NCBI RefSeq assembly: GCF_964063325.1 | Contig: NZ_OZ061315.1 | Location: forward strand, 3,968,001-4,032,000 | Origin: Hafnia alvei | GTDB lineage: Bacteria > Pseudomonadota > Gammaproteobacteria > Enterobacterales > Enterobacteriaceae | Direction: 5' to 3' | DNA length: 64,000 bases | In this document: positions 16,320 through 25,669 of the stretch, piece after piece | Position numbering within the stretch: the stretch's first letter is position 1 | How the letters are laid out: every line of letters starts with the position of its first letter | Notes under the pieces: generated by a model | Told to the model about the DNA's origin: nothing | The model's database searches: none | Seen by the model: the letters and a program-made list of their open reading frames with translations, nothing else | Translations under genes and position numbers: made by a program

Positions 16320-17768
16320 TTACAAGCCGATGCACATATATTTGATTTCGAGATAATCTTCGATGCCATACTTCGAGCCTTCGCGGCCCAGGCCTGAGGC
16401 TTTGATCCCGCCAAAAGGCGCAACTTCATTCGAAATAATGCCGGTGTTGATCCCCACGATGCCGTACTCCAGCGCTTCGCCAACGCGGAATACGCGGCTG
16501 AGATCGCGCGCATAAAAATAAGCCGCCAAGCCAAATTCGGTATCATTGGCCTGCGCAACCACATCGGCTTCATCTTTAAAACGAAACAGCGGAGCCAGCG
16601 GGCCAAAAGTCTCTTCTTTGGCAACTTTAGCGTTCGCAGGAACATCCACTAAAATGGTGGGCTGAAAGAAATTACCGCCTAAATCGTGCGGCTGGCCGCC
16701 GGTAATAATGCGAGCCCCTTTCGATAGCGCGTCTTCAATGTGCTCTTTCACTTTCGCCACCGCTTTTTCATCAATCAGCGGGCCCGTTGTTACGCCCTGC
16801 GCTAAACCATCGCCCAACGTAAGTTTTTCAACCGCAGCCTGCAGTTTTTTAGCAAAAGCGTCATAAACCCCATCCTGAACATAAAGGCGGTTAGCACACA
16901 CGCAGGTTTGCCCCGCATTACGGAACTTAGAAGCCAGCGCACCGTCAACCGCTTTATCCAAATCAGCATCGTCAAACACGATGAATGGCGCATTCCCGCC
17001 CAGCTCCAGCGAAACTTTTTTGATGTCTTTGGCGCACTGTTGCATCAGCTGACGACCAATTTCGGTCGATCCGGTAAACGAGAGTTTGCGCACTAGCGGG
17101 TTACCCGTGAGCTCATTTCCCACTTCGCTGGCCGAGCCGGTCACCACGTTAAATACGCCGTCTGGGATCCCTGCGCGCTGGGCCAACTCCGCAAGTGCCA
17201 ACGCTGAAAACGGCGTTTGGCTCGCGGGTTTAAGCACCATGGTGCAGCCAGCGGCAAGCGCAGGCCCTGCCTTGCGCGTGATCATTGCCGCAGGAAAGTT
17301 CCACGGGGTGATCGCAGCGGTAACGCCAATCGGCTGTTTGATCACGATAAGGCGTTTGTCTGCCTGATGACCTGGAATGGTATCGCCATAAATGCGTTTG
17401 CCTTCTTCGGCAAACCACTCAATAAAAGAGGCGGCATAGGCGATCTCCCCCTTGGCCTCAGCCAACGGTTTGCCCTGTTCCAGCGTCATGAGCTTGGCGA
17501 GATCGTCTTGGTTAGCCATCATGAGATCGAACCAGCGACGCAGGATCGTCGCACGCTCTTTGGCCGTTAACGCACGCCATGCAGGCAATGCCTGATTGGC
17601 CGCTTCAATCGCCATGCGCGTTTCATTTGCCCCCATTTTGGGCACGGTGCCCAAAAGCTGAGCATTAGCGGGGTTTGTCACTTCAATAGTTTTCTTACTT
17701 TCTGCATCACACCACTTTCCTTGAATAAAGGCCTGCTGGCGAAAAAGCGTTGGGTCGTTAAGTTGCAT
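16320..17768 (-). CDS. gabD: Succinate-semialdehyde dehydrogenase (NADP+) GabD
   Basis: 482 residues from the chosen start, equal to E. coli GabD. The aldehyde dehydrogenase motifs are LELGGNAPFIVF (general-base Glu) and RNAGQTCVCANRLYV (catalytic Cys). It oxidises succinate or glutarate semialdehyde to the acid. The frame is open to an ATG at 17786, but AAGGA lies 8 nt before the ATG at 17768 and the protein then begins MQLNDPTLFRQQAFIQGKW like its relatives. It is 49 bp downstream of lhgO. Confidence 0.96.
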   Translation of the reverse strand: MQLNDPTLFRQQAFIQGKWCDAESKKTIEVTNPANAQLLGTVPKMGANETRMAIEAANQALPAWRALTAKERATILRRWFDLMMANQDDLAKLMTLEQGKPLAEAKGEIAYAASFIEWFAEEGKRIYGDTIPGHQADKRLIVIKQPIGVTAAITPWNFPAAMITRKAGPALAAGCTMVLKPASQTPFSALALAELAQRAGIPDGVFNVVTGSASEVGNELTGNPLVRKLSFTGSTEIGRQLMQQCAKDIKKVSLELGGNAPFIVFDDADLDKAVDGALASKFRNAGQTCVCANRLYVQDGVYDAFAKKLQAAVEKLTLGDGLAQGVTTGPLIDEKAVAKVKEHIEDALSKGARIITGGQPHDLGGNFFQPTILVDVPANAKVAKEETFGPLAPLFRFKDEADVVAQANDTEFGLAAYFYARDLSRVFRVGEALEYGIVGINTGIISNEVAPFGGIKASGLGREGSKYGIEDYLEIKYMCIGL

Positions 17769-17817
17769 AGCGAATTCCTTATTCATCAGTAAATTAGCTT
17801 TTGTTATTAGATGACGT

Positions 17818-19077
17818 TTATACGGTGGCCAAAGACGGCTTATCGTTAATTGCCGCGGTTAAGGTGCGGCCGTTATGGGTTTGTCCTGCCAGTAGCGCCT
17901 GAACTTTGCCTACAATATGCGTGCCAATCGGGATCGCCGAAGTCGCTGCCGGTGAAGGCGCGTTGCAAACATGGATACTGCGAGCGGTGGTCACAAACAG
18001 AAAATCATCAATCAGTTTGCCGTCGGGCGAAACGGCCTGAGCACGCACGCCTGCGGGATAGGGCTGAAGATCCTGTTTGGTCAAGCTTGGGCAATACTTT
18101 TGTACGCGTTTGAGATAGCCGCTTTTGCACAGAGAATTTTTCATCTCATCCAGACCGGACTTGAGGTTTTGCCGCATCACGCTACGAATACCGGAAGAAC
18201 CGAATATCTCGAGCGTGTCGCTGAGCGAAATATCACGTTTGCGATAGCCTTCGCGCTTAAATGCCAGCACAGCGTTCGGCCCCACGGTCACGCTGCCGTC
18301 GATCATGCGAGTCAGGTGCACGCCTAAAAACGGCATCGACGGATCGGGGATCGGATAAATGAGATGGTTCACAATATGATTATGCTGCGGCGCTAAACGG
18401 AAATATTCGCCACGGAATGGACAAATAATAAAGCCGGGATCGACACCCAGCATTTTCACCAAACGATCTGCCATCAGCCCTGAACAGGTGATCAGGTTAG
18501 ATCCTTCATAATCACCCGCCGTCGTTGTGACGATCACGCCCTGAGCATGCTCCCGCAGCGCGGTAACTTCCGCGTGATAGACGATCTCGCCACCGGCGGC
18601 GCGGAAACGATCTGACATTGCCGTTGTGACTTCGGTGTAGCTGACGATCCCACTGGAGGGTACCAGAATACCGCCAAGCCCAACGATGTTGGGCTCGCGC
18701 TCATGAAGCTCTTCCGCGCTCAGCCAATAACGCTCTAAGCCGTTAGCTTCAGTGCGATCCCATAGCGCGCGCATACGTTGCATTTCTAGCTCGGACGTTG
18801 CCACCAGCATTTTCCCGCAGGTGTCATAGCGAATATTGTTTTCATCACAAAAGGCTTTCGTCGCTCGATTACCTTCCAAACAGAATTTGGCTTTTAAACT
18901 ACCGGGCGTGTAATAAACACCTGCATGTATCACACCGCTATTGTGGCCGGTCTGGTGGCACGCAGGGCCGCCCTCTTTTTCCAGCAATACAATGCGGGCA
19001 TCTGGATAGACGCCGATCAACTGCATGGCAGTCGACATCCCAATGATGCCACCGCCAACGATCACAAAGTCATACAT
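17818..19077 (-). CDS. lhgO: L-2-hydroxyglutarate dehydrogenase/oxidase LhgO
   Basis: 419 residues from MYDFVIVGGGIIGMSTAMQL, which is the FAD-binding GxGxxG motif. HQTGHNSGVIHAGVYYTPGSLKA and MIDGSVTVGPNAVLAF are characteristic of the DAO-type family. It oxidises L-2-hydroxyglutarate made by GlaH back to 2-oxoglutarate and feeds electrons to the membrane quinone pool. The frame is open to 19149; the ATGs at 19086 (MSRMYDF) and 19077 (MYDF) both have GAGGAAGGA upstream. I chose 19077 because relatives begin there; 19086 is equally possible by its ribosome site. Confidence 0.93.
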   Translation of the reverse strand: MYDFVIVGGGIIGMSTAMQLIGVYPDARIVLLEKEGGPACHQTGHNSGVIHAGVYYTPGSLKAKFCLEGNRATKAFCDENNIRYDTCGKMLVATSELEMQRMRALWDRTEANGLERYWLSAEELHEREPNIVGLGGILVPSSGIVSYTEVTTAMSDRFRAAGGEIVYHAEVTALREHAQGVIVTTTAGDYEGSNLITCSGLMADRLVKMLGVDPGFIICPFRGEYFRLAPQHNHIVNHLIYPIPDPSMPFLGVHLTRMIDGSVTVGPNAVLAFKREGYRKRDISLSDTLEIFGSSGIRSVMRQNLKSGLDEMKNSLCKSGYLKRVQKYCPSLTKQDLQPYPAGVRAQAVSPDGKLIDDFLFVTTARSIHVCNAPSPAATSAIPIGTHIVGKVQALLAGQTHNGRTLTAAINDKPSLATV

Positions 19078-19162
19078 CCGGCTCATTCCTTCCTCAAACT
19101 CTCTTGCGTGCTCTCTGGTTCTAACGAGAGCACGCTCGGTTAATAACAAATGAAGCCGAGGC

Positions 19163-20140
19163 TTATTGCCCAGCCTGATAATGCGAGGTGGAATAGCTGA
19201 TATATCCGCGCTGACGCATCAGTTCACGGCGCAGTTCTGGGTGCGGTGTGAAGCGATCGCGGCCATGCAGCCAGAACAAGTTATTAATCAAAAGGAATTT
19301 GCCGACCGGAACCGGAACCGAAACGATATTGCGGCTGCCTTCGAGCGCATCTGAAAGCTCACTCAGCCAGTTGCCCTCTTCGAAATCCTTCGGTTGAGCA
19401 AACTGATCGATATAGCGCATCACCGGACGCCCTTGCCCATCGACATCAAATACCGGATGGAAAACATCTTGGGTAACGTTCTTGCTTGGCGGCGCAGTCC
19501 AACGAATTGGGCGACGAGCCAACGGGTGGCTGAAATAGTTATCTAATGACTCCCAGTCATCCAGATGCAGCAATAGGGAATTGCCGCCCTGCATATTCTG
19601 CTCGTCGATTTTCATCATCAGCACATAGTCAGTCACTTCATCCACGAAAGTGCCATCGTTATGCAGCTCTAATACGCGGTGAGGCTGACGCAGGTAGCTA
19701 TCTGAACTATCGACGTTTTTCACTACAAAACGGGCATAGAACTGGCCGCTCATAGCGTCATAGTTGGAGCGCCCGATTAGATGCGCCACCGCAGTAGCAA
19801 TTTTGACCATCTCATCTGCCTGCTCGACGTGATCGATACCCTCAGCACCGATCAGTAAGGCACCTTGAGTTCGCGCCAGAATGGTATTGAGCAGCAATGG
19901 CTGAAGCTGGTTCCCGCAGAGTTCATCAAGGATTTTAGCCACGCGAAAACGCAGGAATGATTTGTACTCCAGCGCTTGTACGGGCCATTCAGCCACCTGC
20001 TCTAAAAAGCGTTGCGTGGTAGCAGCATCGAAATTGAGTTCAAGCATGCGTGGCGACTGTGCCGATGGGCGAACGGTAAAGCCTTGCCCTTTGGTTTTAG
20101 CTTCAGAGATATCCTGCTTTACGGCGGTTAACGCATTCAT
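19163..20140 (-). CDS. glaH: Glutarate 2-hydroxylase GlaH (CsiD)
   Basis: 325 residues, an Fe(II)/2-oxoglutarate-dependent dioxygenase that turns glutarate into L-2-hydroxyglutarate. The iron ligands are visible: His160 and Asp162 in ELHNDGTFVDE, and a distal His in WLHGRDRFTPH, with the 2-oxoglutarate-binding Arg in PELRRELMRQRG. It is the first gene of glaH-lhgO-gabDTP-glaR, with 85 bp to lhgO. In E. coli this operon is driven by sigma-S and cAMP-CRP in stationary phase; a possible CRP site lies at 20272-20287. Confidence 0.95.
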   Translation of the reverse strand: MNALTAVKQDISEAKTKGQGFTVRPSAQSPRMLELNFDAATTQRFLEQVAEWPVQALEYKSFLRFRVAKILDELCGNQLQPLLLNTILARTQGALLIGAEGIDHVEQADEMVKIATAVAHLIGRSNYDAMSGQFYARFVVKNVDSSDSYLRQPHRVLELHNDGTFVDEVTDYVLMMKIDEQNMQGGNSLLLHLDDWESLDNYFSHPLARRPIRWTAPPSKNVTQDVFHPVFDVDGQGRPVMRYIDQFAQPKDFEEGNWLSELSDALEGSRNIVSVPVPVGKFLLINNLFWLHGRDRFTPHPELRRELMRQRGYISYSTSHYQAGQ

Positions 20141-20271
20141 CAGAAAGTATCCTCATTGCAGAAAATTATTATCGGCAGAGCAATTTCCAGACATGCTCAT
20201 TTCGTAGCCATAATTTAAAAATATCTACATTTTGGAAAATTGCGTATAAAAAAGCATAAATGTTTATTTTT

Positions 20272-20287
20272 TGTGATCAACAATACA
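20272..20287 (-). promoter_or_regulatory. Possible CRP site upstream of glaH
   Basis: The minus strand reads TGTATTGTTGATCACA: the right half TCACA is perfect and the left half has 3 of 5 matches at the correct 6-bp spacing. A TATACG -10-like box follows at 20243-20248, about 43 bp from the site centre to the expected start. E. coli glaH is CRP-activated. The position is right but the match is modest. Confidence 0.35.
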
Positions 20288-20406
20288 CAATCATTTTACA
20301 TTCATAAGCAAGGATAATTAGAGAGACTTATTTAAGATGATGAAGTAAAACAACTTTATTCATATCTAAAGTGAGGGGAATATTTTAGTGTTATTTAAAT
20401 GTAAAA

Positions 20407-20428
20407 AAACCAGCCCTAGGGCTGGTTT
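20407..20428 (-). terminator. Terminator after talB
   Basis: Perfect stem AAACCAGCCC/GGGCTGGTTT with a 2-nt apex, followed by a T run on the minus strand, 20 bp past the talB stop. Confidence 0.92.
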
Positions 20429-20447
20429 CATGAACTGAACGGCTTGA

Positions 20448-21401
20448 TTACAGCAGGTCAGCGATCATTTTTTCCAGTTTGCCTTGGTCTACGGCAAACT
20501 TGCGGATACCGTCAGACAGTTTATCAACCGCCATTGGATCCTGATTGTGCTGCCAGTAGAACTCAGCTTCGGTCAGACGTGCTGGACGCGCTTTGATTTC
20601 ACCGGTGTAGCTCAGTTTACGCTCAACGTCGCCCTGTGCTTCAGACAGCTCTTTCAGCAGCGCTGGAGCGATGGTCAGACGATCACAGCCAGCCAGTTCC
20701 AGAATCTCGCCCATGTTACGGAAGCTTGCGCCCATAACCACGGTTTCATAGCCGTGCTGTTTGTAGTATTCGTAGATTTCGGTGACGGATACAACGCCTG
20801 GATCTTCGTTTGGCGCATATTCTTTCTTGTCGGTATTTGATTTGTACCAGTCAAGGATGCGGCCAACAAATGGAGAAATCAGGTATACACCTGCTTCAGC
20901 ACAAGCACGCGCCTGAGCGAAGGAGAACAGCAGCGTCAGGTTACAGTTAATGCCTTCTTTTTCCAGCTGCTCCGCAGCGCGGATACCCTGCCAGGTTGAA
21001 GCCAGTTTGATCAGGATGCGATCGTTGCTGATGCCAGCATCGTTATACATTTTGATCAGACGTTTAGCTTTAGCAACGCTAGCTTCGGTGTCGTAAGACA
21101 TGCGCGCATCAACTTCGGTAGAGATGCGGCCTGGGACCAGTTTCAAAATTTCCAGACCGATATTGACGGCCAGCTTATCTGAAGCATCCACAACCTGCTG
21201 AGCTTTGTCGCTGCTCTGGCTGCGCGCCCAAGCAATCGCTTCATCAATCAGCTTACGGTATTCAGGAATTTGTGCTGCATTCAGGATCAGAGAAGGGTTG
21301 GTAGTTGCATCTTGTGGTTGATACAACTTCATTGCAGCGATATCGCCGGTGTCGGCCACAACGGTGGTCAGCTGGCGTAGGGATGTCAGTTTATCGGTCA
21401 T
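20448..21401 (-). CDS. talB: Transaldolase B
   Basis: 317 residues, the same as E. coli TalB. Cytoplasmic pentose-phosphate enzyme that moves a dihydroxyacetone unit between sugar phosphates. The N terminus MTDKLTSLRQLTTVVADTGD, DATTNPSLILNA (catalytic Asp17 region) and ILIKLASTWQGI (Schiff-base Lys) are all present. An in-frame ATG upstream (21449) would add 16 residues without family support, so I start at 21401. Confidence 0.97.
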   Translation of the reverse strand: MTDKLTSLRQLTTVVADTGDIAAMKLYQPQDATTNPSLILNAAQIPEYRKLIDEAIAWARSQSSDKAQQVVDASDKLAVNIGLEILKLVPGRISTEVDARMSYDTEASVAKAKRLIKMYNDAGISNDRILIKLASTWQGIRAAEQLEKEGINCNLTLLFSFAQARACAEAGVYLISPFVGRILDWYKSNTDKKEYAPNEDPGVVSVTEIYEYYKQHGYETVVMGASFRNMGEILELAGCDRLTIAPALLKELSEAQGDVERKLSYTGEIKARPARLTEAEFYWQHNQDPMAVDKLSDGIRKFAVDQGKLEKMIADLL

Positions 21402-21862
21402 TTTTAGCGTTTCCATTATTGGTGCATAAAACCAGAATTGATGCAGCAATGGTTTTGCTTGTCACTTTTTGAGCTATAACACGGATATTCTCAAGTGAAT
21501 AACGCCATTGTGCATGAACTGTTGGCGGTTTATGACGTGCCTGTAGCTGATAATAACACGCATCCACTGTTGCGCAATGCACTAAACTCGTCATAAAACC
21601 TATCACTTTTATCGGTTCTAGTGCAGAAACAGCAGGCAACCGTTTTCGGCTTCGCTAAAAACAGTACACAGGCGGAAATGAGAATAAACCGTCATCGTTT
21701 TTCAAACTTATGCTACATTCTTGCCGTTTTTCAGCCTCAAAATTTGCGCGAGTTGCGCAACACCAAAGCCCAGTTGTCACCATAAAAATATTATCGGCTC
21801 GGTGAAATTTTCGTTGTGCTTTTATGCAGTTACGCGATGTTATTGAACACTAGGAGAGCGTT
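21402..21862. other. Divergent intergenic region, talB / yaaJ
   Basis: 461 bp without a supported gene. A minus-strand open frame at 21391-21639 overlaps the talB start and has no ribosome-binding site or recognisable product. A TATGCT -10-like box at 21709-21714 could serve yaaJ. The long distance before talB leaves room for an untranslated leader. Confidence 0.5.
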
Positions 21863-23296
21863 TTGACGGATCTAATTAGCTTTATCAACAACATATTGTG
21901 GGGATCGGTGCTGATCTACCTTTTGATCGGCACAGGGATCTTTTTCACTATTCGAACCGGATTCATTCAGTTTCGTCATTTCGGCCATATGTTTTCGGTT
22001 TTAAAAAACAGTAATAAGGCCGACAGCTCAGGCATTTCTTCCTTTCAGGCGTTATGTACCAGCCTTGCCGCCCGCGTTGGCACCGGTAACTTAACCGGCG
22101 TCGCCATTGCAATTACCGCAGGTGGCCCCGGAGCCGTTTTCTGGATGTGGGTAGTTGCCGTGATTGGCATGGCAACCTCTTTTATCGAAAGCACCTTGGC
22201 GCAGTTATACAAAACCAAAGACGATCAGGGAAACTACCGTGGCGGCCCCGCCTATTACATGGAGAGAGGGCTCGGTATGCGGTGGATGGGCGTTCTATTT
22301 TCGATCTTCTTAATCATCGCATTTGGTTTGGTATTTAACGCCGTACAGTCTAACTCTATTGCTCAGGCCACCGCCGTTGCCTTCGGCCTTAAGCCACAGT
22401 ATGCCGGTATCGCTTTAGTTTTGTTCAGCGGCGCTATCATTTTTGGCGGATTGCGCTCAATTGCCAAAACAGCAGAGTTGATCGTGCCGTTTATGGCTAT
22501 CGCCTATTTGGCGCTGGCATTCTGGGTGGTTGGGCACAACCTGAGCCGCATGCCCGACGTCCTTTTACTGATATTCAAAAGCGCTTTCGGCTTGCAGGAA
22601 GCGGCCGCTGGCGCAGTGGGGTATGGTATCGCACAGGCCATGACGCAAGGTATCCAGCGCGGCCTATTTTCAAACGAAGCCGGTATGGGATCTGCGCCTA
22701 ATGCCGCAGCATCTGCAACGCCATATCCACCGCATCCGGCATCACAGGGCTATGTGCAGATGTTCGGTGTTTTTATCGATACGCTGGTTATCTGTAGCGC
22801 CACGGCGGCAATTATTCTTTCATCAGGTGCATTAGACCACGCGCCGGGCAGTATTAGCGGGATTGAGCTCACCCAGCGAGCGCTGGCGTCCTCGGTGGGG
22901 GGTTGGGCGTCTACCTTTATTGCGACTGCCATCTTTTTCTTTGGTTTTACGTCGATTATCGCCAACTATTCGTATGCCGAGAGCAATCTGGTTTTTCTTG
23001 AGCACAACCATCCCGCCGGTCTAATACTGTTCCGCTGTTGTACATTGGGCATGGTGATGTTCGGTACGCTCGCCGAATTGCCGTTGGTATGGAAGATGGC
23101 CGATCTTTCCATGGCAATGATGACAATCACTAACCTGATCGCAATTTTACTGCTCTCCGGTGTAGCGCTGAAATTGGCCAAAGATTATAACCACCAGCGC
23201 AGTATCGGGCGCTTGCCGACCTTTGATATCAGCCAATATCCTGAAATTCAGCAGCAGGTTGAACCAGGCATTTGGGATAAACCGAAATCTGAGTAG
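21863..23296 (+). CDS. yaaJ: Alanine/glycine:cation symporter family protein (YaaJ-like)
   Basis: 477 residues starting from TTG at 21863, with AGGAG 6 nt upstream. It belongs to the AGCS family of Na+-coupled alanine/glycine carriers: TSLAARVGTGNLTGVAIAITAGGPGAVFWMW is the family signature, with SNEAGMGSAPNAAASA later. About 10-11 hydrophobic helices. The position between talB and yaaA is that of E. coli yaaJ. A weak GC-rich hairpin (23312-23338) follows without a clear T run, so some read-through into yaaA is possible. Confidence 0.88.
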   Translation: MTDLISFINNILWGSVLIYLLIGTGIFFTIRTGFIQFRHFGHMFSVLKNSNKADSSGISSFQALCTSLAARVGTGNLTGVAIAITAGGPGAVFWMWVVAVIGMATSFIESTLAQLYKTKDDQGNYRGGPAYYMERGLGMRWMGVLFSIFLIIAFGLVFNAVQSNSIAQATAVAFGLKPQYAGIALVLFSGAIIFGGLRSIAKTAELIVPFMAIAYLALAFWVVGHNLSRMPDVLLLIFKSAFGLQEAAAGAVGYGIAQAMTQGIQRGLFSNEAGMGSAPNAAASATPYPPHPASQGYVQMFGVFIDTLVICSATAAIILSSGALDHAPGSISGIELTQRALASSVGGWASTFIATAIFFFGFTSIIANYSYAESNLVFLEHNHPAGLILFRCCTLGMVMFGTLAELPLVWKMADLSMAMMTITNLIAILLLSGVALKLAKDYNHQRSIGRLPTFDISQYPEIQQQVEPGIWDKPKSE

Positions 23297-23411
23297 TTCC
23301 CCGAAAAATAGGGGGCGTCGATGTAATACGATGCCCCTATCACACTGATTAATCCCTTCTCAATCTTAAATTTGTTACATTAGTGGCCAACTCTCATAAC
23401 AGGATCAATCC

Positions 23412-24191
23412 ATGCTGATTATTATCTCACCTGCCAAAACGCTGGATTATGAAAGCCCGCTGGCAACAACGCGCTTTACTCAACCTGAACTGCTCGATCG
23501 CTCTGCCGAGCTGATGCAATATTGCCGTGAATTAACACCGGCACAGATTGGCAGCCTGATGAAAATCAGCGATAAGCTAGCAGGGCTGAATACCGCACGC
23601 TTTGCCGAATGGCAGCCAAATTTCACGCCTGAAAATGCACGTCAGGCAATTCTGGCCTTTAAGGGTGACGTTTATACGGGGCTGCAAGCCGAAGACTTTA
23701 GCGAGCAAGATTTCGACTTTGCTCAGCAGCATCTACGCATGCTTTCTGGCCTGTACGGCCTGCTTCGGCCACTCGACCTGATGATGCCGTATCGTCTGGA
23801 GATGGGCATTAAATTGCATAACGGCAAAGGCAATGATTTGTATAGTTTCTGGGGCGATTTGCTCACCGAGAAACTAAATCAGCAGTTGAAAGCACAAGGC
23901 GATAACGTGCTGATTAACCTTGCGTCTGATGAATACTTTAAAGCCGTAAAACCCGCCAAATTAGATGGACAGCTAATTAAGCCGGTATTTTTAGATGAGA
24001 AAGGCGGCAAATTTAAAGTTATCAGTTTCTACGCCAAAAAGGCGCGCGGCCTGATGAGCCGCTTTATCATTCAAAATCAGTTAACCAAACCTGAACAGCT
24101 GAAAGATTTCAATTTAGAAGGGTATTTCTTCGAAGATGAGAAGCCGTATAAATCAGGCAGCGAGCTTATTTTTAAACGCCACGAAGCGTAA
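23412..24191 (+). CDS. yaaA: Peroxide stress protein YaaA (DUF328)
   Basis: 259 residues. It begins MLIIISPAKTLDYESPL and keeps the family blocks KGDVYTGLQAEDFS, RMLSGLYGLLRPLDLMMPYRLEMGIKL and INLASDEYFKAVKP. YaaA lowers free intracellular iron and protects DNA during hydrogen peroxide stress in E. coli; biochemical action is by analogy. Convergent with thrC; the shared terminator is split by a repeat element. Confidence 0.95.
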   Translation: MLIIISPAKTLDYESPLATTRFTQPELLDRSAELMQYCRELTPAQIGSLMKISDKLAGLNTARFAEWQPNFTPENARQAILAFKGDVYTGLQAEDFSEQDFDFAQQHLRMLSGLYGLLRPLDLMMPYRLEMGIKLHNGKGNDLYSFWGDLLTEKLNQQLKAQGDNVLINLASDEYFKAVKPAKLDGQLIKPVFLDEKGGKFKVISFYAKKARGLMSRFIIQNQLTKPEQLKDFNLEGYFFEDEKPYKSGSELIFKRHEA

Positions 24192-24196
24192 AAAAG

Positions 24197-24355
24197 AAAA
24201 CCGGCTTATCGCCTAACGTCGTTCGTTCAAGAGATCGAGATACACGGGTCTACCACACCGTGGGGCGCTCCGGCGGCTTACGCCGCTACGACCCCATCGG
24301 TGTGCTCCCCCTAAAATCGGACTTAAGTAAACGGTATTATCTTTTTGCCGGTTTT
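24197..24355. terminator. yaaA/thrC bidirectional terminator, arms separated by an inserted repeat
   Basis: The left arm AAAACCGGC (24197-24205) is the exact reverse complement of GCCGGTTTT (24347-24355), and T runs lie outward on both strands. The arms are 141 bp apart, and that space is filled by the repeat element at 24214-24339. Without it the arms would close a normal hairpin. Confidence 0.75.
24214..24339. repeat. Dispersed palindromic element, copy A (126 bp)
   Basis: It is nearly identical to 59309-59430. It has ends TAACGTCGTT / AACGGTATTA (imperfect inverted repeat) and a nested palindrome CACACCG ... CGGTGTG around GGCGGCTTACGCCGC. Copy A has an extra CGTT near the left end. It encodes no protein and sits inside the yaaA/thrC terminator. 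Confidence 0.88.
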
Positions 24356-24376
24356 TTATCACTCATTTTCAAGTGG

Positions 24377-25666
24377 TTACTTTGCCCATTGCATCATAAA
24401 AGCGCGAAGCGGAACGAAATCCGCTGCCATTTGATGCGAGAGCAAAGGCAAATTGGCGCGTTCTGCCAGTTCGGCTGGCAAAGGCAGATCGCTGGCTAAA
24501 ATCTCATCGACGACTTCTTTAAACTTCGCCGGATGTGCAGTACCTAAGAACAGGCCAAACTCCCCCGGCTGCAGGGTATCACGCAAAACACGATAGGCAA
24601 TTGCCGCATGAGGCTCAGAGATGTAACCAAGCTGTGCCATTTCGCGCACCGTTTGGCGCGTCACGTCATCAGAAACATGCCCATAAGCCAGTTCTTTGAG
24701 CTGCCATATCTTACGACGGAATAATTCTTCAACCCGCGGCCAGTTATTTGGGCGGCTGACGTCCATCGCATTCGATAGCGTCGCCACGGTGTTATGCGGC
24801 TGCCACTCACCGGTGGCAAGGAAGCGCGGCACGGTGTCGTTCGCGTTAGTCGCCGCAATAAAACGTTTAATCGGTAATCCCAAAGATTTCGCCAGTAAAC
24901 CGGCGGTTAAATCACCAAAGTTACCGCTAGGTACAGAAACCACCAGCTGATTACGTGCTTCTTGAGGCAGTTGCGCTACGGCTTCAAAGTAGTAGCAGAT
25001 CTGAGCCAGCAAGCGGCTGATATTGATTGAGTTAGCAGAGTTCAGCCCAACCGCGTTTTTAAGCTCTTCATCATCAAAGGCTTGTTTGACCAGCGCCTGA
25101 CAATCATCAAAATCACCGTCGATAGCAATCGTCTGGATGTTTCCACCCAACGTGCAGAACAGTTTTTCCTGCAACGGACTGATTTTCCCCTGGGGATAGA
25201 GAATGACAACGCGTACGTTCTCTAAGCCGTAAAATGCGTGGGCCACCGCAGCGCCGGTGTCACCGGAGGTGGCAGTCAGAATAGTGACAGGCTCATTGCC
25301 CGCCACTTCCTGTAGCATCTGCGCCATAAAGCGCCCGCCGAAATCCTTAAACGCTAACGTTGGCCCGTGAAATAGCTCAAGTGCAGCAATATCCGGTTCC
25401 ACCTGTGCAACCGGCGCAGGGAAAGCAAAAGCCGCTTTCACGCGATCATGGATGACCTCCGGAGCAAACTCATCCGCCAAATAGGCGGATAAGATATTCG
25501 CGCTGCGGGTCACAAAATCCTGTTTCAGCAAGCTGTCAATTTCGGTCAGCTCAAACTCTGGCAGTTCTAAAGGAAAGAATAGCCCCTGATTTTTGCCCAA
25601 CCCCTGTTTAATTGCCTGCGCAAAGCTGACCTGCTCGTTATGATCTTTCAGATTATAAAGTTTCAT
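24377..25666 (-). CDS. thrC: Threonine synthase ThrC
   Basis: 429 residues, a PLP enzyme converting O-phosphohomoserine to threonine and phosphate. Starts MKLYNLKDHNEQVSFAQAIKQGLGKNQGLFFP. The PLP lysine is in LAFKDFGGRFMAQML, and TATSGDTGAAVAHAF is the serine-rich phosphate-binding segment. Last gene of thrABC, 3 bp after thrB. Confidence 0.98.
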   Translation of the reverse strand: MKLYNLKDHNEQVSFAQAIKQGLGKNQGLFFPLELPEFELTEIDSLLKQDFVTRSANILSAYLADEFAPEVIHDRVKAAFAFPAPVAQVEPDIAALELFHGPTLAFKDFGGRFMAQMLQEVAGNEPVTILTATSGDTGAAVAHAFYGLENVRVVILYPQGKISPLQEKLFCTLGGNIQTIAIDGDFDDCQALVKQAFDDEELKNAVGLNSANSINISRLLAQICYYFEAVAQLPQEARNQLVVSVPSGNFGDLTAGLLAKSLGLPIKRFIAATNANDTVPRFLATGEWQPHNTVATLSNAMDVSRPNNWPRVEELFRRKIWQLKELAYGHVSDDVTRQTVREMAQLGYISEPHAAIAYRVLRDTLQPGEFGLFLGTAHPAKFKEVVDEILASDLPLPAELAERANLPLLSHQMAADFVPLRAFMMQWAK

Positions 25667-25669
25667 GCG

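Noticed and set aside
21391..21639. 82-residue frame upstream of talB
   Set aside because: It overlaps the talB start on the same strand, lacks a ribosome-binding site and resembles no known protein.
24206..24341. A firm 5-bp target-site duplication (TTATC) around repeat copy A
   Set aside because: The right TTATC overlaps the element's own terminal repeat and copy B shows no matching duplication, so I mention it only as a possibility.
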